Origin: Enterococcus lemanii
GTDB lineage: Bacteria > Bacillota > Bacilli > Lactobacillales > Enterococcaceae
Direction: 5' to 3'
Assembly: GCF_016909125.1 (NCBI RefSeq)
Contig: NZ_JAFBFD010000002.1
Coordinates: 1 to 64,000, forward strand
Length of the DNA stretch: 64,000 nucleotides
Part shown: positions 9,116-18,009 of the stretch, piece after piece
Layout of the letters: each line of letters opens with the position of its first letter
How positions within the stretch are numbered: the first letter of the stretch is position 1
Made by a program: the position numbers and the translations under genes
The notes under the pieces: model-generated
Told to the model about the DNA's origin: nothing
Seen by the model: only the letters and a program-made list of their open reading frames with translations
The model's database searches: none

Positions 9116-9856
9116 TTAATGTTCGCTTAAAATACGGCTTAAAAAGGCTTTGGTGCGTTCTTCTTTTGGATGGCCGAAGATTTCTTCTGGTGTTCCTGCT
9201 TCGGCAATGACGCCTTTATCCATGAAAATAACGCGATCGGAAACTTCTTTTGCAAAGCCCATCTCATGAGTAACGATAACCATGGTCAAACCAGAATCAG
9301 CTAGATCTTTCATGGTTTTTAAAACTTCGCCGACCATTTCTGGGTCTAAAGCAGAAGTTGGTTCGTCAAACAACATCACATCTGGGTTCATCGACAAAGC
9401 ACGGGCGATGGCTACTCGTTGTTTTTGTCCACCAGAAAGTTGATTAGGTTTGGCTCCTTGAAATTGTTTCATCCCAACTTTTTCTAGGTTTGCTAATGCG
9501 ATTTTTTCAGCCTCTTCTGGTTTTCGTTTTAAGACTGTTACTTGGCCAGTGATGCAGTTATCTAAGACATTTAAATTATTAAATAAATTAAAGGACTGAA
9601 AGACCATGCCTAAATGCGTTCGGTATTTCGGCAAATTATAGCCTTTTTGTAAGACATTTTCACCGTTGTAAATAATTTCACCGCTCGTTGGTTTTTCTAA
9701 TAAGTTGATGCAACGTAAAAGCGTTGATTTTCCAGAACCAGATGAGCCAATAATTGTGAGTACTTCGCCTTTATTGACGGAAACTTGAATGTCTTTTAAG
9801 ACTTCATTGTCGCCAAAGCTTTTTTTCAAATGATTAATTTCAATGATTGCAGACAT
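9116..9856 (-). CDS. Polar amino acid ABC transporter ATP-binding protein
   Basis: Cytoplasmic ATPase subunit of the importer encoded just upstream. The 246-residue protein has Walker [11 protein letters not shown]-loop (MVFQSFNLF), signature [15 protein letters not shown], Walker B VMLFDEP, and the switch histidine in VTHEMGF. This is the GlnQ/HisP type. It starts 12 nt after the permease gene stop with a strong AGGAGG site. Riboswitch control of the operon suggests lysine as the substrate. Confidence 0.92.
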   Translation of the reverse strand: MSAIIEINHLKKSFGDNEVLKDIQVSVNKGEVLTIIGSSGSGKSTLLRCINLLEKPTSGEIIYNGENVLQKGYNLPKYRTHLGMVFQSFNLFNNLNVLDNCITGQVTVLKRKPEEAEKIALANLEKVGMKQFQGAKPNQLSGGQKQRVAIARALSMNPDVMLFDEPTSALDPEMVGEVLKTMKDLADSGLTMVIVTHEMGFAKEVSDRVIFMDKGVIAEAGTPEEIFGHPKEERTKAFLSRILSEH

Positions 9857-9868
9857 AAAAAGTTCCTC

Positions 9869-11452
9869 CTATTCATTTCCTTGTGGCAAATCTTCTACTT
9901 TTACATAGGAAGAAGGGCCATCCATTTTCTTTTCCATCAAGCGTAATAAGCGGGTCGCACTTAACGTCATTACGAGGTAAATCACACCGACAATTAAGAA
10001 CGTTTGGAAGAATTCATAGTTTGTTCCAGCAGCGGCCGTTCCTTGGAAGAATAAATCGCCAACACTAATGACACTTAACACAGCGGTATCTTTAATGTTA
10101 ATCACCGCCTCGTTTCCGATGGCAGGTAAAATATTGCGAATTACTTGTGGTAAGACGATCTTATTCATCGTTTGAGAGTGCGTCATTCCAATTGCTTGGG
10201 CGGCTTCAAATTGCCCACGATCCACAGCGAAAATACCACCACGAACAATTTCAGACATATAAGCACCTGTATTAATTGAAACAATAAACAAAGCGGCTAC
10301 GGTTCGGTTTAAATCAATTTGAAAAGCTAAAGCCAGGCCGTAAAAGATGACCATTGCTTGTACCATCATTGGGGTACCACGGAAAACTTCAATGTAGATC
10401 GTTAAGAGTAAATCACCCAGTTTTTGGAAGAAACGTGCAACGGGGTTTTCACTTTTAGGAATTGTTCGAAAGACACCAATTAGTAGTCCAATGACTGTCC
10501 CTGCAAAAGTCGAAAAGATAGCAATTAAGAGAGTTAAACCGGCTCCTTGTAAAAATAAAATCCCATAATCATCGATAATTTTCTTTAATGAGCTCCAAAG
10601 GGTACCACTGCTTTCTTGATTAGCAGAAGGTTGGTTTTCAATCGCCGCGTCCATTAAAGCCGTCCGCTCATCGTCTGAAATCCCGGCCAAAATTTGATTC
10701 ACCTCTTGGACAAGTGGATCGCCTTTACGCATACCGATGGCTACTTGCACATCTTCAGGGTTTGTTTGAAAGCCATTTTCAGGTGAAAATTCGACCATCG
10801 CAAAGTTTTCATTGACGTTTGTTGCCGTCACGCCTTCAGGTCGCTCGCTGACATAACCATCAATGATGCCTGAAGCGAGTGCCACACGCATGGCTGAAAA
10901 ATCTTTGGCCGGGTCTTGTCTTTTTACTTCAGGAATTTGATCAATGACCCCATAGTGAAAGGTATTTAATTGCCCAGTAATTTTGGCTCCAGTAAAATCT
11001 TCCAGTGAAGTGGCTTGTGAGAAATCACTGTTCTTACGCGTCACAATGACTAAATGCGATTCATAGTAAGCATCTGTAAAGTCAATTTTTTCTCGACGTT
11101 CAGCAGTCGGGGACATCCCGGCTACAATCGCGTCAATTTTTCCAGAGGTTAAAGCCGGGACTAAGCCATCCCACTGTGTTGCGACAATGACGAGTTTTTT
11201 GCCTAAGCCTTCAGCGACTTTTTTAGCAATTTCAACATCGTAACCGCCAGCATAAGCTTTTGATTCCCCGTACTTTAAAACAGCACCATTCGCATCACTT
11301 GTTTGTGTCCAGTTAAAAGGGGCATAAGCGGTTTCCATCCCCACCCGAAACTCATCTGTCGGGGTTAAATCATCTGCAACAACAGGTAAGCTTCCAATGA
11401 TTAGGGACAAGACAAAGGTAAATAGTAATAATAGGGTCCTTCTTTTTTTCAT
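9869..11452 (-). CDS. Amino acid ABC transporter, fused substrate-binding protein and permease (probably lysine)
   Basis: A 527-residue fusion. A signal sequence (MKKRRTLLLLFTFVLSLIIG) leads into a type-3 solute-binding domain to about residue 275 (FRVGMETAYAPFNW; DAIVAGMSPTAERREKIDFT). The rest is a polar-amino-acid permease with about five membrane helices and the EAA-like loop (FEAAQAIGMTHSQTMNKIVL). This GlnPH-like architecture tethers the binding domain outside the membrane. A lysine riboswitch in the leader makes lysine the likely substrate. Such riboswitch-linked ABC systems were predicted as lysine transporters in comparative work. Confidence 0.92.
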   Translation of the reverse strand: MKKRRTLLLLFTFVLSLIIGSLPVVADDLTPTDEFRVGMETAYAPFNWTQTSDANGAVLKYGESKAYAGGYDVEIAKKVAEGLGKKLVIVATQWDGLVPALTSGKIDAIVAGMSPTAERREKIDFTDAYYESHLVIVTRKNSDFSQATSLEDFTGAKITGQLNTFHYGVIDQIPEVKRQDPAKDFSAMRVALASGIIDGYVSERPEGVTATNVNENFAMVEFSPENGFQTNPEDVQVAIGMRKGDPLVQEVNQILAGISDDERTALMDAAIENQPSANQESSGTLWSSLKKIIDDYGILFLQGAGLTLLIAIFSTFAGTVIGLLIGVFRTIPKSENPVARFFQKLGDLLLTIYIEVFRGTPMMVQAMVIFYGLALAFQIDLNRTVAALFIVSINTGAYMSEIVRGGIFAVDRGQFEAAQAIGMTHSQTMNKIVLPQVIRNILPAIGNEAVINIKDTAVLSVISVGDLFFQGTAAAGTNYEFFQTFLIVGVIYLVMTLSATRLLRLMEKKMDGPSSYVKVEDLPQGNE

Positions 11453-11515
11453 GAATCTTCCTCTTTTCTTTAAATGACGAGTTGTAAAGGTTTTTTATGA
11501 CCGGGTGTAATCGAT

Positions 11516-11555
11516 AAAAGAAAACAGCCGCTTCCTATGGATAGAAAGCGGCTGT
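11516..11555 (-). terminator. Riboswitch-controlled intrinsic terminator
   Basis: On the minus strand ACAGCCGCTTTC and GAAGCGGCTGT form a strong stem followed by TTTTCTTTT. It lies between the lysine aptamer and the importer gene, so it is the expression platform: lysine binding should favour termination. Confidence 0.88.
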
Positions 11556-11594
11556 GGACAAGACAAAAAAACATTTAGTTGTCGACAATCTCTT

Positions 11595-11790
11595 CACAAT
11601 ACATAGCGCACCTTAGTATAAACTAAGACAGTTCGCAAGTTATTCGCTTGCGACCCAACAATTTTTAGAAAAGCAGCTAAAAATTATTTCGGCGATGTTC
11701 CCTAGTCCTGCGTCATCGTGTTGCTTCACTCGACAGGGTTAATGAACCTCGCGACCTCTACCTGGTTGAAGGTATCTCGTATTCAATTTT
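11595..11790 (-). promoter_or_regulatory. Lysine riboswitch (L-box)
   Basis: Read on the minus strand, the L-box core elements occur in order: TAGAGGTCGCGAGG, GATGACGCAGGACTAGGGAA, CATCGCCGAAATAA, TGTTGGGTCGCAAGCG, GAACTGTC, a TTAGT hairpin, then AAGGTGCGCTATG. Terminal sequences around GAATACGAGATA and CTATGTATTG can form P1. The aptamer is followed by an intrinsic terminator and then the fused ABC importer gene, the classic off-switch arrangement. Confidence 0.9.
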
Positions 11791-11883
11791 ATTTTTATTC
11801 CTTTACAGAGTTTAGCGGATAAAAGAAGAAATGTCAAATATGGTTGAGAAGCTTTGGAATCTGATTTTTTTGCTTGTTTAAAT

Positions 11884-11919
11884 AAAAAAAGTGTTAAAAA
11901 TCATTGAGATTTCTAACAC
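11884..11919 (-). terminator. Terminator of the small membrane protein gene
   Basis: On the minus strand GTGTTAGAAATC pairs with GATTTTTAACAC and is followed by TTTTTTT. It begins 11 nt past the stop codon at 11930. Confidence 0.85.
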
Positions 11920-11929
11920 ACATCAAGGT

Positions 11930-12220
11930 TTAAGCAATTTTTGGTTCGCGTCCTAAGATGGCTTGTAAAACAGTTAAACCACCTAAAGCTGCTAAGACGA
12001 TATAAATTAAACTTGAATACTGAGTAACACCAAATCCCCACGTACGGAAAACTACGAGTGCAATCGCTAAAACAATCGCAACTAGTACGTTGAAAAGAGC
12101 AAACGCCCATAGGTTCCCATTTTCTTTACGAGTTAAATAGAAAACAGAGAAGAACAAGCTAATTGCAGCCCAAGCAATACAAACTAAAATAATAGCCCAA
12201 TAAATAATCGATGCTAACAT
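11930..12220 (-). CDS. Small membrane protein with three predicted helices, unknown function
   Basis: A 96-residue hydrophobic protein with three membrane segments: about residues 3-27 (IIYWAIILVCIAWAAISLF), 38-60 (ALFNVLVAIVLAIALVVF) and 67-88 (SLIYIVLAALGGLTVLQAIL). I recognise no family. The frame extends to a GTG at 12229, but GAGGTG at 12226-12231 serves as the ribosome binding site for ATG 12220. It is a single-gene unit with its own terminator, convergent with nothing and divergent from the acetyltransferase fusion. Confidence 0.75.
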   Translation of the reverse strand: MLASIIYWAIILVCIAWAAISLFFSVFYLTRKENGNLWAFALFNVLVAIVLAIALVVFRTWGFGVTQYSSLIYIVLAALGGLTVLQAILGREPKIA

Positions 12221-12358
12221 CTTTTTCACCTCGTTTCATCATAGTCGGCTTTATTTTACCATTTTTTTTAAAACCTGTCATGAAAATCTTGAAAAAGAAA
12301 AGAAAGATTGTGAAAAAGGGGCATAAAAACAAACATACCCGTGAACGAAAATTTTAGG

Positions 12359-12364
12359 TATAAT
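12359..12364 (+). promoter_or_regulatory. -10 element for the acetyltransferase-niaR unit
   Basis: A perfect TATAAT lies 39 nt before the start codon. No convincing -35 is visible at 16-18 nt spacing. Confidence 0.5.
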
Positions 12365-12402
12365 AGAAAATAAGAACAATCAATGAAAGAGGCGTTTATT
12401 CA

Positions 12403-13245
12403 ATGAACCAAAAAAGTGAAAAAGAAAAAATGATTGCGGGCGAGTACTATTTAGCAGGCGATGAAACGCTCGTGGCTGATCGTCGTTATGCCCGTAAACA
12501 AATGATGAAATTTAATGCAGAAATGGATCCAAAAAAACGTGAGGAAATCTTGAAAGAAACGTTTGGTCAAATAACAAATTCGGCTTATATTGAACCGAAT
12601 TTACGCTTTGATTACGGTTATAATATCACTGTTGGAAAGAATTTTTATGCCAATTTTGATTGTACCTTACTAGATGTTTGTCCAATTACATTTGGGGATG
12701 ATTGCATGCTTGCACCAAATGTTCAAATTTATACGGCGAGTCACCCGATCGACCCAGAAGAACGTAAGAGTGGCTTGGAAAATGGGGCAGCGGTAACGGT
12801 TGGCGACAATGTTTGGTTAGGTGGCGGCAGTGTGATTGTACCAGGGGTTACGTTAGGGAATAATGTTGTTGTTGGTGCAGGCAGTGTGGTGACTAAGTCG
12901 TTTCCAGACAACGTAGTCATTGCCGGTAACCCAGCACGCGTCATTAAAGCGGTTGAGCCAAAAAAACAAGCTGCTGAAAACCTAGCAGAAGTCCGTCAAA
13001 CGATTGACGTCATTGATGCCAAATTAGTTCAGTTACTGGAAGAAAGAATGACGGCCGTTTCGGAAGTGATCCGAATTAAAAAAGAACAAGACACACCGAT
13101 TTTAGATTCCACGCGTGAAAGTCAAGTTTTAGAAAAAGTTGCACAACAAGTCCAACAAAAAGCTTACGAAACAACCATTGTGGACACCTTTTCAGCCATT
13201 ATGGAAAAATCACGTCACTATCAAAAGCAACAATTGGAGGGATAG
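12403..13245 (+). CDS. Fusion of maltose/galactoside O-acetyltransferase and chorismate mutase domains
   Basis: A 280-residue two-domain protein. Residues 1-185 are a MAA/LacA-type left-handed beta-helix acetyltransferase: N-terminal cap ([18 protein letters not shown]), hexapeptide repeats, catalytic His in [11 protein letters not shown], and [11 protein letters not shown] at the end. Residues about 190-280 read like an AroQ-type chorismate mutase ([20 protein letters not shown], then [20 protein letters not shown]). The sugar enzyme acetylates hexoses with acetyl-CoA; the mutase converts chorismate to prephenate. Why they are joined is unclear. It is followed 3 nt later by the NiaR-like gene. 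Confidence 0.85.
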   Translation: MNQKSEKEKMIAGEYYLAGDETLVADRRYARKQMMKFNAEMDPKKREEILKETFGQITNSAYIEPNLRFDYGYNITVGKNFYANFDCTLLDVCPITFGDDCMLAPNVQIYTASHPIDPEERKSGLENGAAVTVGDNVWLGGGSVIVPGVTLGNNVVVGAGSVVTKSFPDNVVIAGNPARVIKAVEPKKQAAENLAEVRQTIDVIDAKLVQLLEERMTAVSEVIRIKKEQDTPILDSTRESQVLEKVAQQVQQKAYETTIVDTFSAIMEKSRHYQKQQLEG

Positions 13246-13248
13246 ATC

Positions 13249-13776
13249 ATGTTAGAAGGAGAGCAAAGACGTCAGCAAATTTTACAAGAATTGCAAGGGG
13301 CAAAAAAACCAATCAGTGCCAGTCGCTTTGCTAAAGATTTTGGCGTCAGCCGTCAATCGATTGTCGGTGATGTCGCTTTGTTACGTGCCGCTGGTGAAGA
13401 CATTATTGCGACGGCCAGAGGATACAAATTAAATGCAGTCGTCGCAGAAAAAGGTTTGCTGGCAAAAATTGCTGTTCAACACGGAGAAGACCAAACCGAA
13501 GAAGAATTAGCGACGATTATTGAGCATGGGGCCGAAGTCATTGATGTGATTGTGGAACATGAATTGTATGGTGAGTTGGTTGGGGGCTTGTATATTGCCA
13601 CTCCGGAACAAATTCAAAGTTTTATGAAAAAATACCGGAGTTCGAACTCACGCTTACTTTCACAATTAACCAATGGGATTCATTTACATACGATTCGTTA
13701 TCAAAATGAAGCGAGTTTGGCTAAAATCAAAGAAGCTTTAGCAAACAAAGGCATTTTATATCAAGGAAATGATTAG
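13249..13776 (+). CDS. niaR: NiaR-type (3H domain) niacin-responsive transcriptional repressor
   Basis: A 175-residue DNA-binding protein. The N-terminal HTH_11 domain (ISASRFAKDFGVSRQSIVGD, residues about 22-41) is followed by a 3H domain with conserved histidines in VQHGEDQ, VEHELYGELVGGLYI and IHLHTIRY. In Firmicutes such proteins repress NAD-precursor salvage and uptake genes when nicotinate or nicotinamide is bound. No NAD-related gene lies nearby. It has a strong GGAGGG site and is co-transcribed with the acetyltransferase-mutase fusion. Confidence 0.88.
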   Translation: MLEGEQRRQQILQELQGAKKPISASRFAKDFGVSRQSIVGDVALLRAAGEDIIATARGYKLNAVVAEKGLLAKIAVQHGEDQTEEELATIIEHGAEVIDVIVEHELYGELVGGLYIATPEQIQSFMKKYRSSNSRLLSQLTNGIHLHTIRYQNEASLAKIKEALANKGILYQGND

Positions 13777-13820
13777 ACAAAAAAAGAAAGCTAAAAAGAT
13801 CTAGCTTTCTTTTTTTGTCA
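13777..13820 (+). terminator. Terminator after niaR (works in both directions)
   Basis: ACAAAAAAAGAAAGCTA pairs with TAGCTTTCTTTTTTTGT around an 8-nt loop, with T residues on the exit side. It directly follows the niaR stop. Confidence 0.9.
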
Positions 13821-13967
13821 TTTTTCATAAAATGAGCTATTTTCATGAGAAATGTATGAAAACAAACTTAAAATTGTCAGAAAACGAATTGCTAATTTTC
13901 TTTCTTTTGTTTATGATAATTTAGGCAATCTTTTAATAATTATTCTTATACCAAAGGAGCAAACAAA

Positions 13968-15422
13968 ATGAATCAAAAACAAATTCGTTGGTTCACCGTT
14001 GGTCTCATCGCCTTTAACATGGTTTGGGGCTTAGGCAACGTGGTGAACAACTATTCACAACAAGGAATCTCAGTTGTGACGTCTTGGCTGTTAATTTTAG
14101 CGTTATATTTTATCCCTTACGCTTTAATTGTTGGGCAACTCGGTTCAACTTTTAAAGATAGTCGTGGAGGCGTCAGTTCGTGGGTTGAAAATACCTCAAC
14201 CAAACGTCTTGCGTATTATGCGGCTTGGACGTATTGGGTAGTCCACATTCCTTATTTAGCGCAAAAACCGCAAGCGATTTTAATTGCTTTAGGTTGGGCG
14301 GTTAAAGGCGATGGGACAATGGTTTCAGCAATGCCGGTCAATTTAGTGGCGCTTGCTAGTTTAGTCATTTTCTTACTATTCTTATACCTATCAACTAAAG
14401 GACTTTCAACTTTGAAAGTAATCGGTGGTCTAGCTGGTACGGCTATGTTTGTCATGTCGATTTTATTTATTTTGTTAGCCGTTGGTGCACCCGCGATTCA
14501 CTCATCAATGGAAATTGCGACACCAAACATGACCAGTGTCAGCACGTATATTCCGAAGTTTGATTTTTCTTACTTCACCACGATTTCAATGTTAGTTTTT
14601 GCCGTTGGGGGCGCAGAAAAAATCTCACCTTACGTCAATCAAATGAAAAACCCATCAAAAGAATTTCCTAAAGGGATGTTCTTATTAGCTGGAATGGTTG
14701 CGGTGAGTGCCGTACTTGGTTCAATTGCGATGGGGATGTTGTTTGCCAGTGACAATATTCCGGCCGATTTAATGACCAATGGTGCCTACAGCGCGTTCCA
14801 AAAACTAGGGGCCTATTACGGCGTCGGCAATTTGTTAATGGTTGTTTATGCGTTAACGAATATGATTGGTCAAATTTCGGCTTTAGCTTTCTCAATTGAC
14901 GCACCACTGCAAATCTTGTTAGCAGATGCCGATCCAATGTATGTACCAGAATGGTTACGTCAGCGTACCGCTAAAGGCACTTTAAAAAATGGTTACTTAT
15001 TAACAGGTATTTTAGTTAGTATCATTATTTTATTACCATTAATTGGAATTGGAAACATGGATGCTTTAGTGAAATGGATGACGAACTTAAATTCAGTGGT
15101 TATGCCAATGCGTTATCTATGGGTTTTCTTTGCTTATATGATGTTAAATAAAGCGTGGAAAAACTACCAATCAGAATACAAATTTGTTAAAAATCCGAAA
15201 ATTGGCTTTATCGCAGGCGCTTGGTGTTTCTTCTTTACGGCCTTTGCTTGTATTTTAGGAATGGTGCCAAAATTAGATTTTGCAACCGATCCAAAAGCTT
15301 GGTGGTTCCAATTAATTACGAATATTTTAACCCCAGTTGTTCTAATCTTAATTGGAATGATTTTACCAGCGATTGCCCGTCGTGATCAAAAGAAAAATCA
15401 AGCGATGGCTACCGTTAAATAA
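13968..15422 (+). CDS. APC superfamily amino acid permease
   Basis: A 484-residue inner membrane protein with about 12 helices. The N-terminus (FNMVWGLGNVVNNYSQQGIS) and the region FAVGGAEKISPYVNQMKNP are typical of the APC family, near the glutamate/GABA-antiporter and YjeM-like branch. The substrate cannot be assigned. It has a strong AAAGGAGC site and its own terminator, so it is a single-gene unit. A weak CodY-like sequence (3 mismatches) lies 82 nt upstream. Confidence 0.85.
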   Translation: MNQKQIRWFTVGLIAFNMVWGLGNVVNNYSQQGISVVTSWLLILALYFIPYALIVGQLGSTFKDSRGGVSSWVENTSTKRLAYYAAWTYWVVHIPYLAQKPQAILIALGWAVKGDGTMVSAMPVNLVALASLVIFLLFLYLSTKGLSTLKVIGGLAGTAMFVMSILFILLAVGAPAIHSSMEIATPNMTSVSTYIPKFDFSYFTTISMLVFAVGGAEKISPYVNQMKNPSKEFPKGMFLLAGMVAVSAVLGSIAMGMLFASDNIPADLMTNGAYSAFQKLGAYYGVGNLLMVVYALTNMIGQISALAFSIDAPLQILLADADPMYVPEWLRQRTAKGTLKNGYLLTGILVSIIILLPLIGIGNMDALVKWMTNLNSVVMPMRYLWVFFAYMMLNKAWKNYQSEYKFVKNPKIGFIAGAWCFFFTAFACILGMVPKLDFATDPKAWWFQLITNILTPVVLILIGMILPAIARRDQKKNQAMATVK

Positions 15423-15426
15423 ATTC

Positions 15427-15470
15427 AAAAATAGTCTTGCACGTAGCCTTCGTGTGAGACTATTTTTTTA
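15427..15470 (+). terminator. Terminator after the APC permease
   Basis: AAATAGTCTTGCACG pairs with CGTGTGAGACTATTT around a 7-nt loop and is followed by seven T residues. Confidence 0.9.
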
Positions 15471-15509
15471 GGGTCTGCTATACTAAAAAGAAAAGCGAGG
15501 GATGCCATT

Positions 15510-15680
15510 ATGAAAAAAAAGAAAGATTCAATCGTAGCAAAAGGAATGGAAAATGCCAATCGGATGTTAATGGGTGCAATTGGAGGCGATCCAGAAGCAC
15601 CAACGACCTGGGTGAATACGCTTGTTTTGATTCTTTTGATTTTAGGTGGTTATCTAATTTGGCGCTTTTTTACAAAGTAA
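15510..15680 (+). CDS. 56-residue single-pass membrane protein, unknown function
   Basis: A short gene reading MKKKKDSIVAKGMENANRM at the start, then a probable membrane helix NTLVLILLILGGYLIWRFF at the C-terminus. A GAGGG site 6 nt upstream supports ATG 15510. It lies between the permease terminator and the methionine T-box promoter, so it has its own unit. No family recognised. Confidence 0.6.
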   Translation: MKKKKDSIVAKGMENANRMLMGAIGGDPEAPTTWVNTLVLILLILGGYLIWRFFTK

Positions 15681-15761
15681 GTAACGATCTGTATTGGTCT
15701 TACAAAATCAGTAAACCCGAACAATCGGGGAAGAACCTATCACTTTTTTATTAAAAGAGCA

Positions 15762-15790
15762 TTGACAAAAAAGTCAACTTACGGTAAATT
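15762..15790 (+). promoter_or_regulatory. Promoter of the metNIQ leader
   Basis: TTGACA (15762-15767), 17-nt spacer, TAAATT (15785-15790). Transcription would start near 15797, just upstream of T-box stem I. Confidence 0.75.
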
Positions 15791-15796
15791 AGTCAA

Positions 15797-16078
15797 CAAC
15801 AGCACGAATAATAAACCTGTGATAAGGAAAGTATACTTGGATGCTTTTAAGAGAGACTCTGGTTGGTGGAAAGAGTTAAGTTCAAAAGAGTAGAAAATGG
15901 CCTTGGAGGATAGTTTGTCGATAGGTAGGCAAGCTCGGAGTCGTTTCACCGTTAAAAGAAACACCAATCTTTCTTAAAAAAGAAATGTCGGGCTAAGGGG
16001 AGGCAACTTCCAAACAAAAGGTGGTAACACGATGATTCGTCCTTTTACTAGTATTCGCTAGTAAAAGGACTTTTTTTG
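15797..16078 (+). promoter_or_regulatory. T-box riboswitch, methionine-type, first and complete copy
   Basis: Full T-box leader. Stem I spans about 15820-15950 and contains the AGTATAC and GTAGAAA sides of the specifier loop, with ATG at 15897-15899 as the likely specifier codon. The T-box sequence AAAGGTGGTAACACG is at 16017-16031, followed by a terminator (CGTCCTTTTACTAG / CTAGTAAAAGGAC plus seven T, 16039-16077). Uncharged tRNA-Met should stabilise the antiterminator and allow expression of metNIQ. Confidence 0.92.
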
Positions 16079-16080
16079 TT

Positions 16081-16208
16081 TATAATTAGCGTAACAAGAA
16101 AGATGGGCAAGAGGAATCTGGTCAACCAGATTTAAATTGAGGTGGTACCACGCAAAAAGCGTCCTCAAATGAAGAAAATCGTTTCTTTGTTTGAGGATGC
16201 TTTTTTTC
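16081..16208 (+). promoter_or_regulatory. Second, partial T-box: antiterminator/terminator module without stem I
   Basis: A second T-box sequence, TGAGGTGGTACCACG (16138-16152), is followed by a second terminator (GCGTCCTCAAA / TTTGAGGATGC plus seven T, 16159-16208). Upstream there is only a stem III-like hairpin (AATCTGGTCAACCAGATT, 16115-16132) and no stem I or clear specifier loop. A TATAAT at 16081-16086 immediately follows the first terminator and could be a separate promoter. Confidence 0.85.
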
Positions 16209-16254
16209 GTACTTCCTTAAAACACAAATGTAAACAATTGGAGGAAAACAAACA

Positions 16255-17304
16255 ATGATTGAACTAAAAAATATTTCCGTGGTTTTTAACCAAGGCAGCC
16301 GCAAAATTACGGCAGTCACCGACGTCGATTTAACCATTGAACGTGGGGACGTCTATGGAATCGTCGGTTATTCTGGCGCTGGAAAAAGTACGTTAGTCCG
16401 CGTGATTAATTTACTGCAACGCCCAACAACGGGGAGTGTCGTTGTTGATGGCACTGAAATGACGGCATTGGTTCCGCGAGCATTACGCGAAAAACGCAAA
16501 TCGATTGGGATGATTTTTCAACATTTTAATTTGATGGATAGTCGAACAATTTTCGATAATGTTGATTTTTCATTAAAGTATTCAGGCAAAAGCAAAGAAG
16601 AACGCAAACAAAAAGTAACGGAATTACTTGAGCTCGTGGGCTTATCCGATAAAGCCAAAGCCTATCCAAGCCAACTTTCTGGCGGACAAAAACAACGAGT
16701 GGCGATTGCACGGGCACTTGCCAATGATCCAGAAATTCTACTTTGTGATGAAGCAACCAGTGCGCTTGATCCAAAGACGACTTTGCAAATTTTAGCGTTA
16801 TTAAGAGAACTCAATAAAAAACTTGGTTTAACGATTGTTTTAATTACCCATGAAATGCAAGTCGTGAAAGAAATTTGTAATAAAGTGGCGGTCATGGAAA
16901 ATGGCCAAGTCATCGAGCATGGTGAAAGTGTTCAAATCTTCAGCCAACCACAACAAGCTTTAACGCGCGACTTTATTCGCACGGCTACCCATGTGGACCA
17001 AGCACTTGAAACAATTTTAGGCCATGAGAAATTCTCACAAATCAATGACGATGAATGGCTTGTTGAACTTTCTTACGTTGGCGAACAAACCGGTGAACCA
17101 ATTATTGCCGAACTTTTTAGTCGCTATCAAGTCATTACCAACATCTTATATGGGAACGTTGAAATTATTCAAGACATTCCACTAGGCAGTTTAATTGTGA
17201 CCTTAAAAGGGACAAAAGCCAATCGTGAACAAGCGTTAGCCTTTTTAAAAGCGCAAGAAGTGAACGTAACGATTTTAAAAGAAACAACGAAAGGTGGCAT
17301 TTAA
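16255..17304 (+). CDS. metN: Methionine ABC transporter ATP-binding protein MetN
   Basis: ATPase of the high-affinity methionine importer. The 349-residue protein has Walker [10 protein letters not shown], signature [15 protein letters not shown], Walker [15 protein letters not shown]-loop ITHEM, and the C-terminal NIL regulatory domain from about residue 270 ([20 protein letters not shown]). The NIL domain senses internal methionine in known MetNI transporters. It is the first gene after the methionine T-box, which independently supports the substrate. Its stop is 1 nt before metI. Confidence 0.96.
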   Translation: MIELKNISVVFNQGSRKITAVTDVDLTIERGDVYGIVGYSGAGKSTLVRVINLLQRPTTGSVVVDGTEMTALVPRALREKRKSIGMIFQHFNLMDSRTIFDNVDFSLKYSGKSKEERKQKVTELLELVGLSDKAKAYPSQLSGGQKQRVAIARALANDPEILLCDEATSALDPKTTLQILALLRELNKKLGLTIVLITHEMQVVKEICNKVAVMENGQVIEHGESVQIFSQPQQALTRDFIRTATHVDQALETILGHEKFSQINDDEWLVELSYVGEQTGEPIIAELFSRYQVITNILYGNVEIIQDIPLGSLIVTLKGTKANREQALAFLKAQEVNVTILKETTKGGI

Positions 17305-17305
17305 C

Positions 17306-17986
17306 ATGACACAATTTTTAGAAAGTTATTTCCCCAATGCAGTGGCAATCCAAGGGGAATTTATTCAAGCAACAATTGATACGATTTACATGACTTTTTG
17401 GACGTCGCTTGTCGCAGGCGTTTTGGGTGTATTCTTTGGCGTTTTACTCGTTGTCACACGACCAGGTGGTATTTTAGAGCAACGTTTGATTTTTACGATT
17501 TTAGATCAAGTCGTCAATATTGTTCGCTCGATTCCGTTTATTATCTTATTATCCTTACTTGTCGTCTTTACGCGTTTAATCGTCGGGACTTCAATTGGAG
17601 CCAAAGCGGCCTTAGTACCTTTAATTGCTGGCGTCATTCCATTTTTTGCTCGTCAAATTGAGATTGCTCTTTTAGAAGTCGATCCAGGAGTGATTGAAGC
17701 GGCTGAAGCGATGGGGACGAGCCCACTTGGCATTGTCTTTCGGGTTTATTTAAAAGAAGGGCTACCAGGGATTGTCCGTGTTTCTGCTTTAACCATTATT
17801 AACGTCATTGGTTTAACGGCGATGGCTGGAGCGGTTGGTGCCGGCGGGTTAGGGAGTTTAGCCATTACGCGTGGGTATAATCGTTTCCAAACGGACGTGA
17901 CGGTGGTGGCGATGTTAATTATTTTAATTTTGGTTTTCATTAGTCAAGGCATTAGTAACTTGATTATTAAAAAAATAACACACTAA
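17306..17986 (+). CDS. metI: Methionine ABC transporter permease MetI
   Basis: Membrane subunit of MetNIQ; 226 residues with five predicted helices and the coupling-loop sequence EAAEAMGTSPLGIVFRVYL. A GTG at 17294 overlaps metN, but AAAGGTGG at 17289-17296 favours ATG 17306. It lies 1 nt after metN and 23 nt before metQ, so the three are clearly co-transcribed. Confidence 0.95.
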   Translation: MTQFLESYFPNAVAIQGEFIQATIDTIYMTFWTSLVAGVLGVFFGVLLVVTRPGGILEQRLIFTILDQVVNIVRSIPFIILLSLLVVFTRLIVGTSIGAKAALVPLIAGVIPFFARQIEIALLEVDPGVIEAAEAMGTSPLGIVFRVYLKEGLPGIVRVSALTIINVIGLTAMAGAVGAGGLGSLAITRGYNRFQTDVTVVAMLIILILVFISQGISNLIIKKITH

Positions 17987-18009
17987 AAAATTTCTAGGGG
18001 GAAATGAAA

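Noticed and set aside
13872-13886. CodY-like box before the APC permease
   Set aside because: AATTGTCAGAAAACG has three mismatches to the consensus, too weak to call beside the one-mismatch box at brnQ.
15779-15967. Minus-strand open frame of about 62 codons
   Set aside because: It lies wholly inside the methionine T-box stem I, which explains the sequence conservation; no ribosome binding site.
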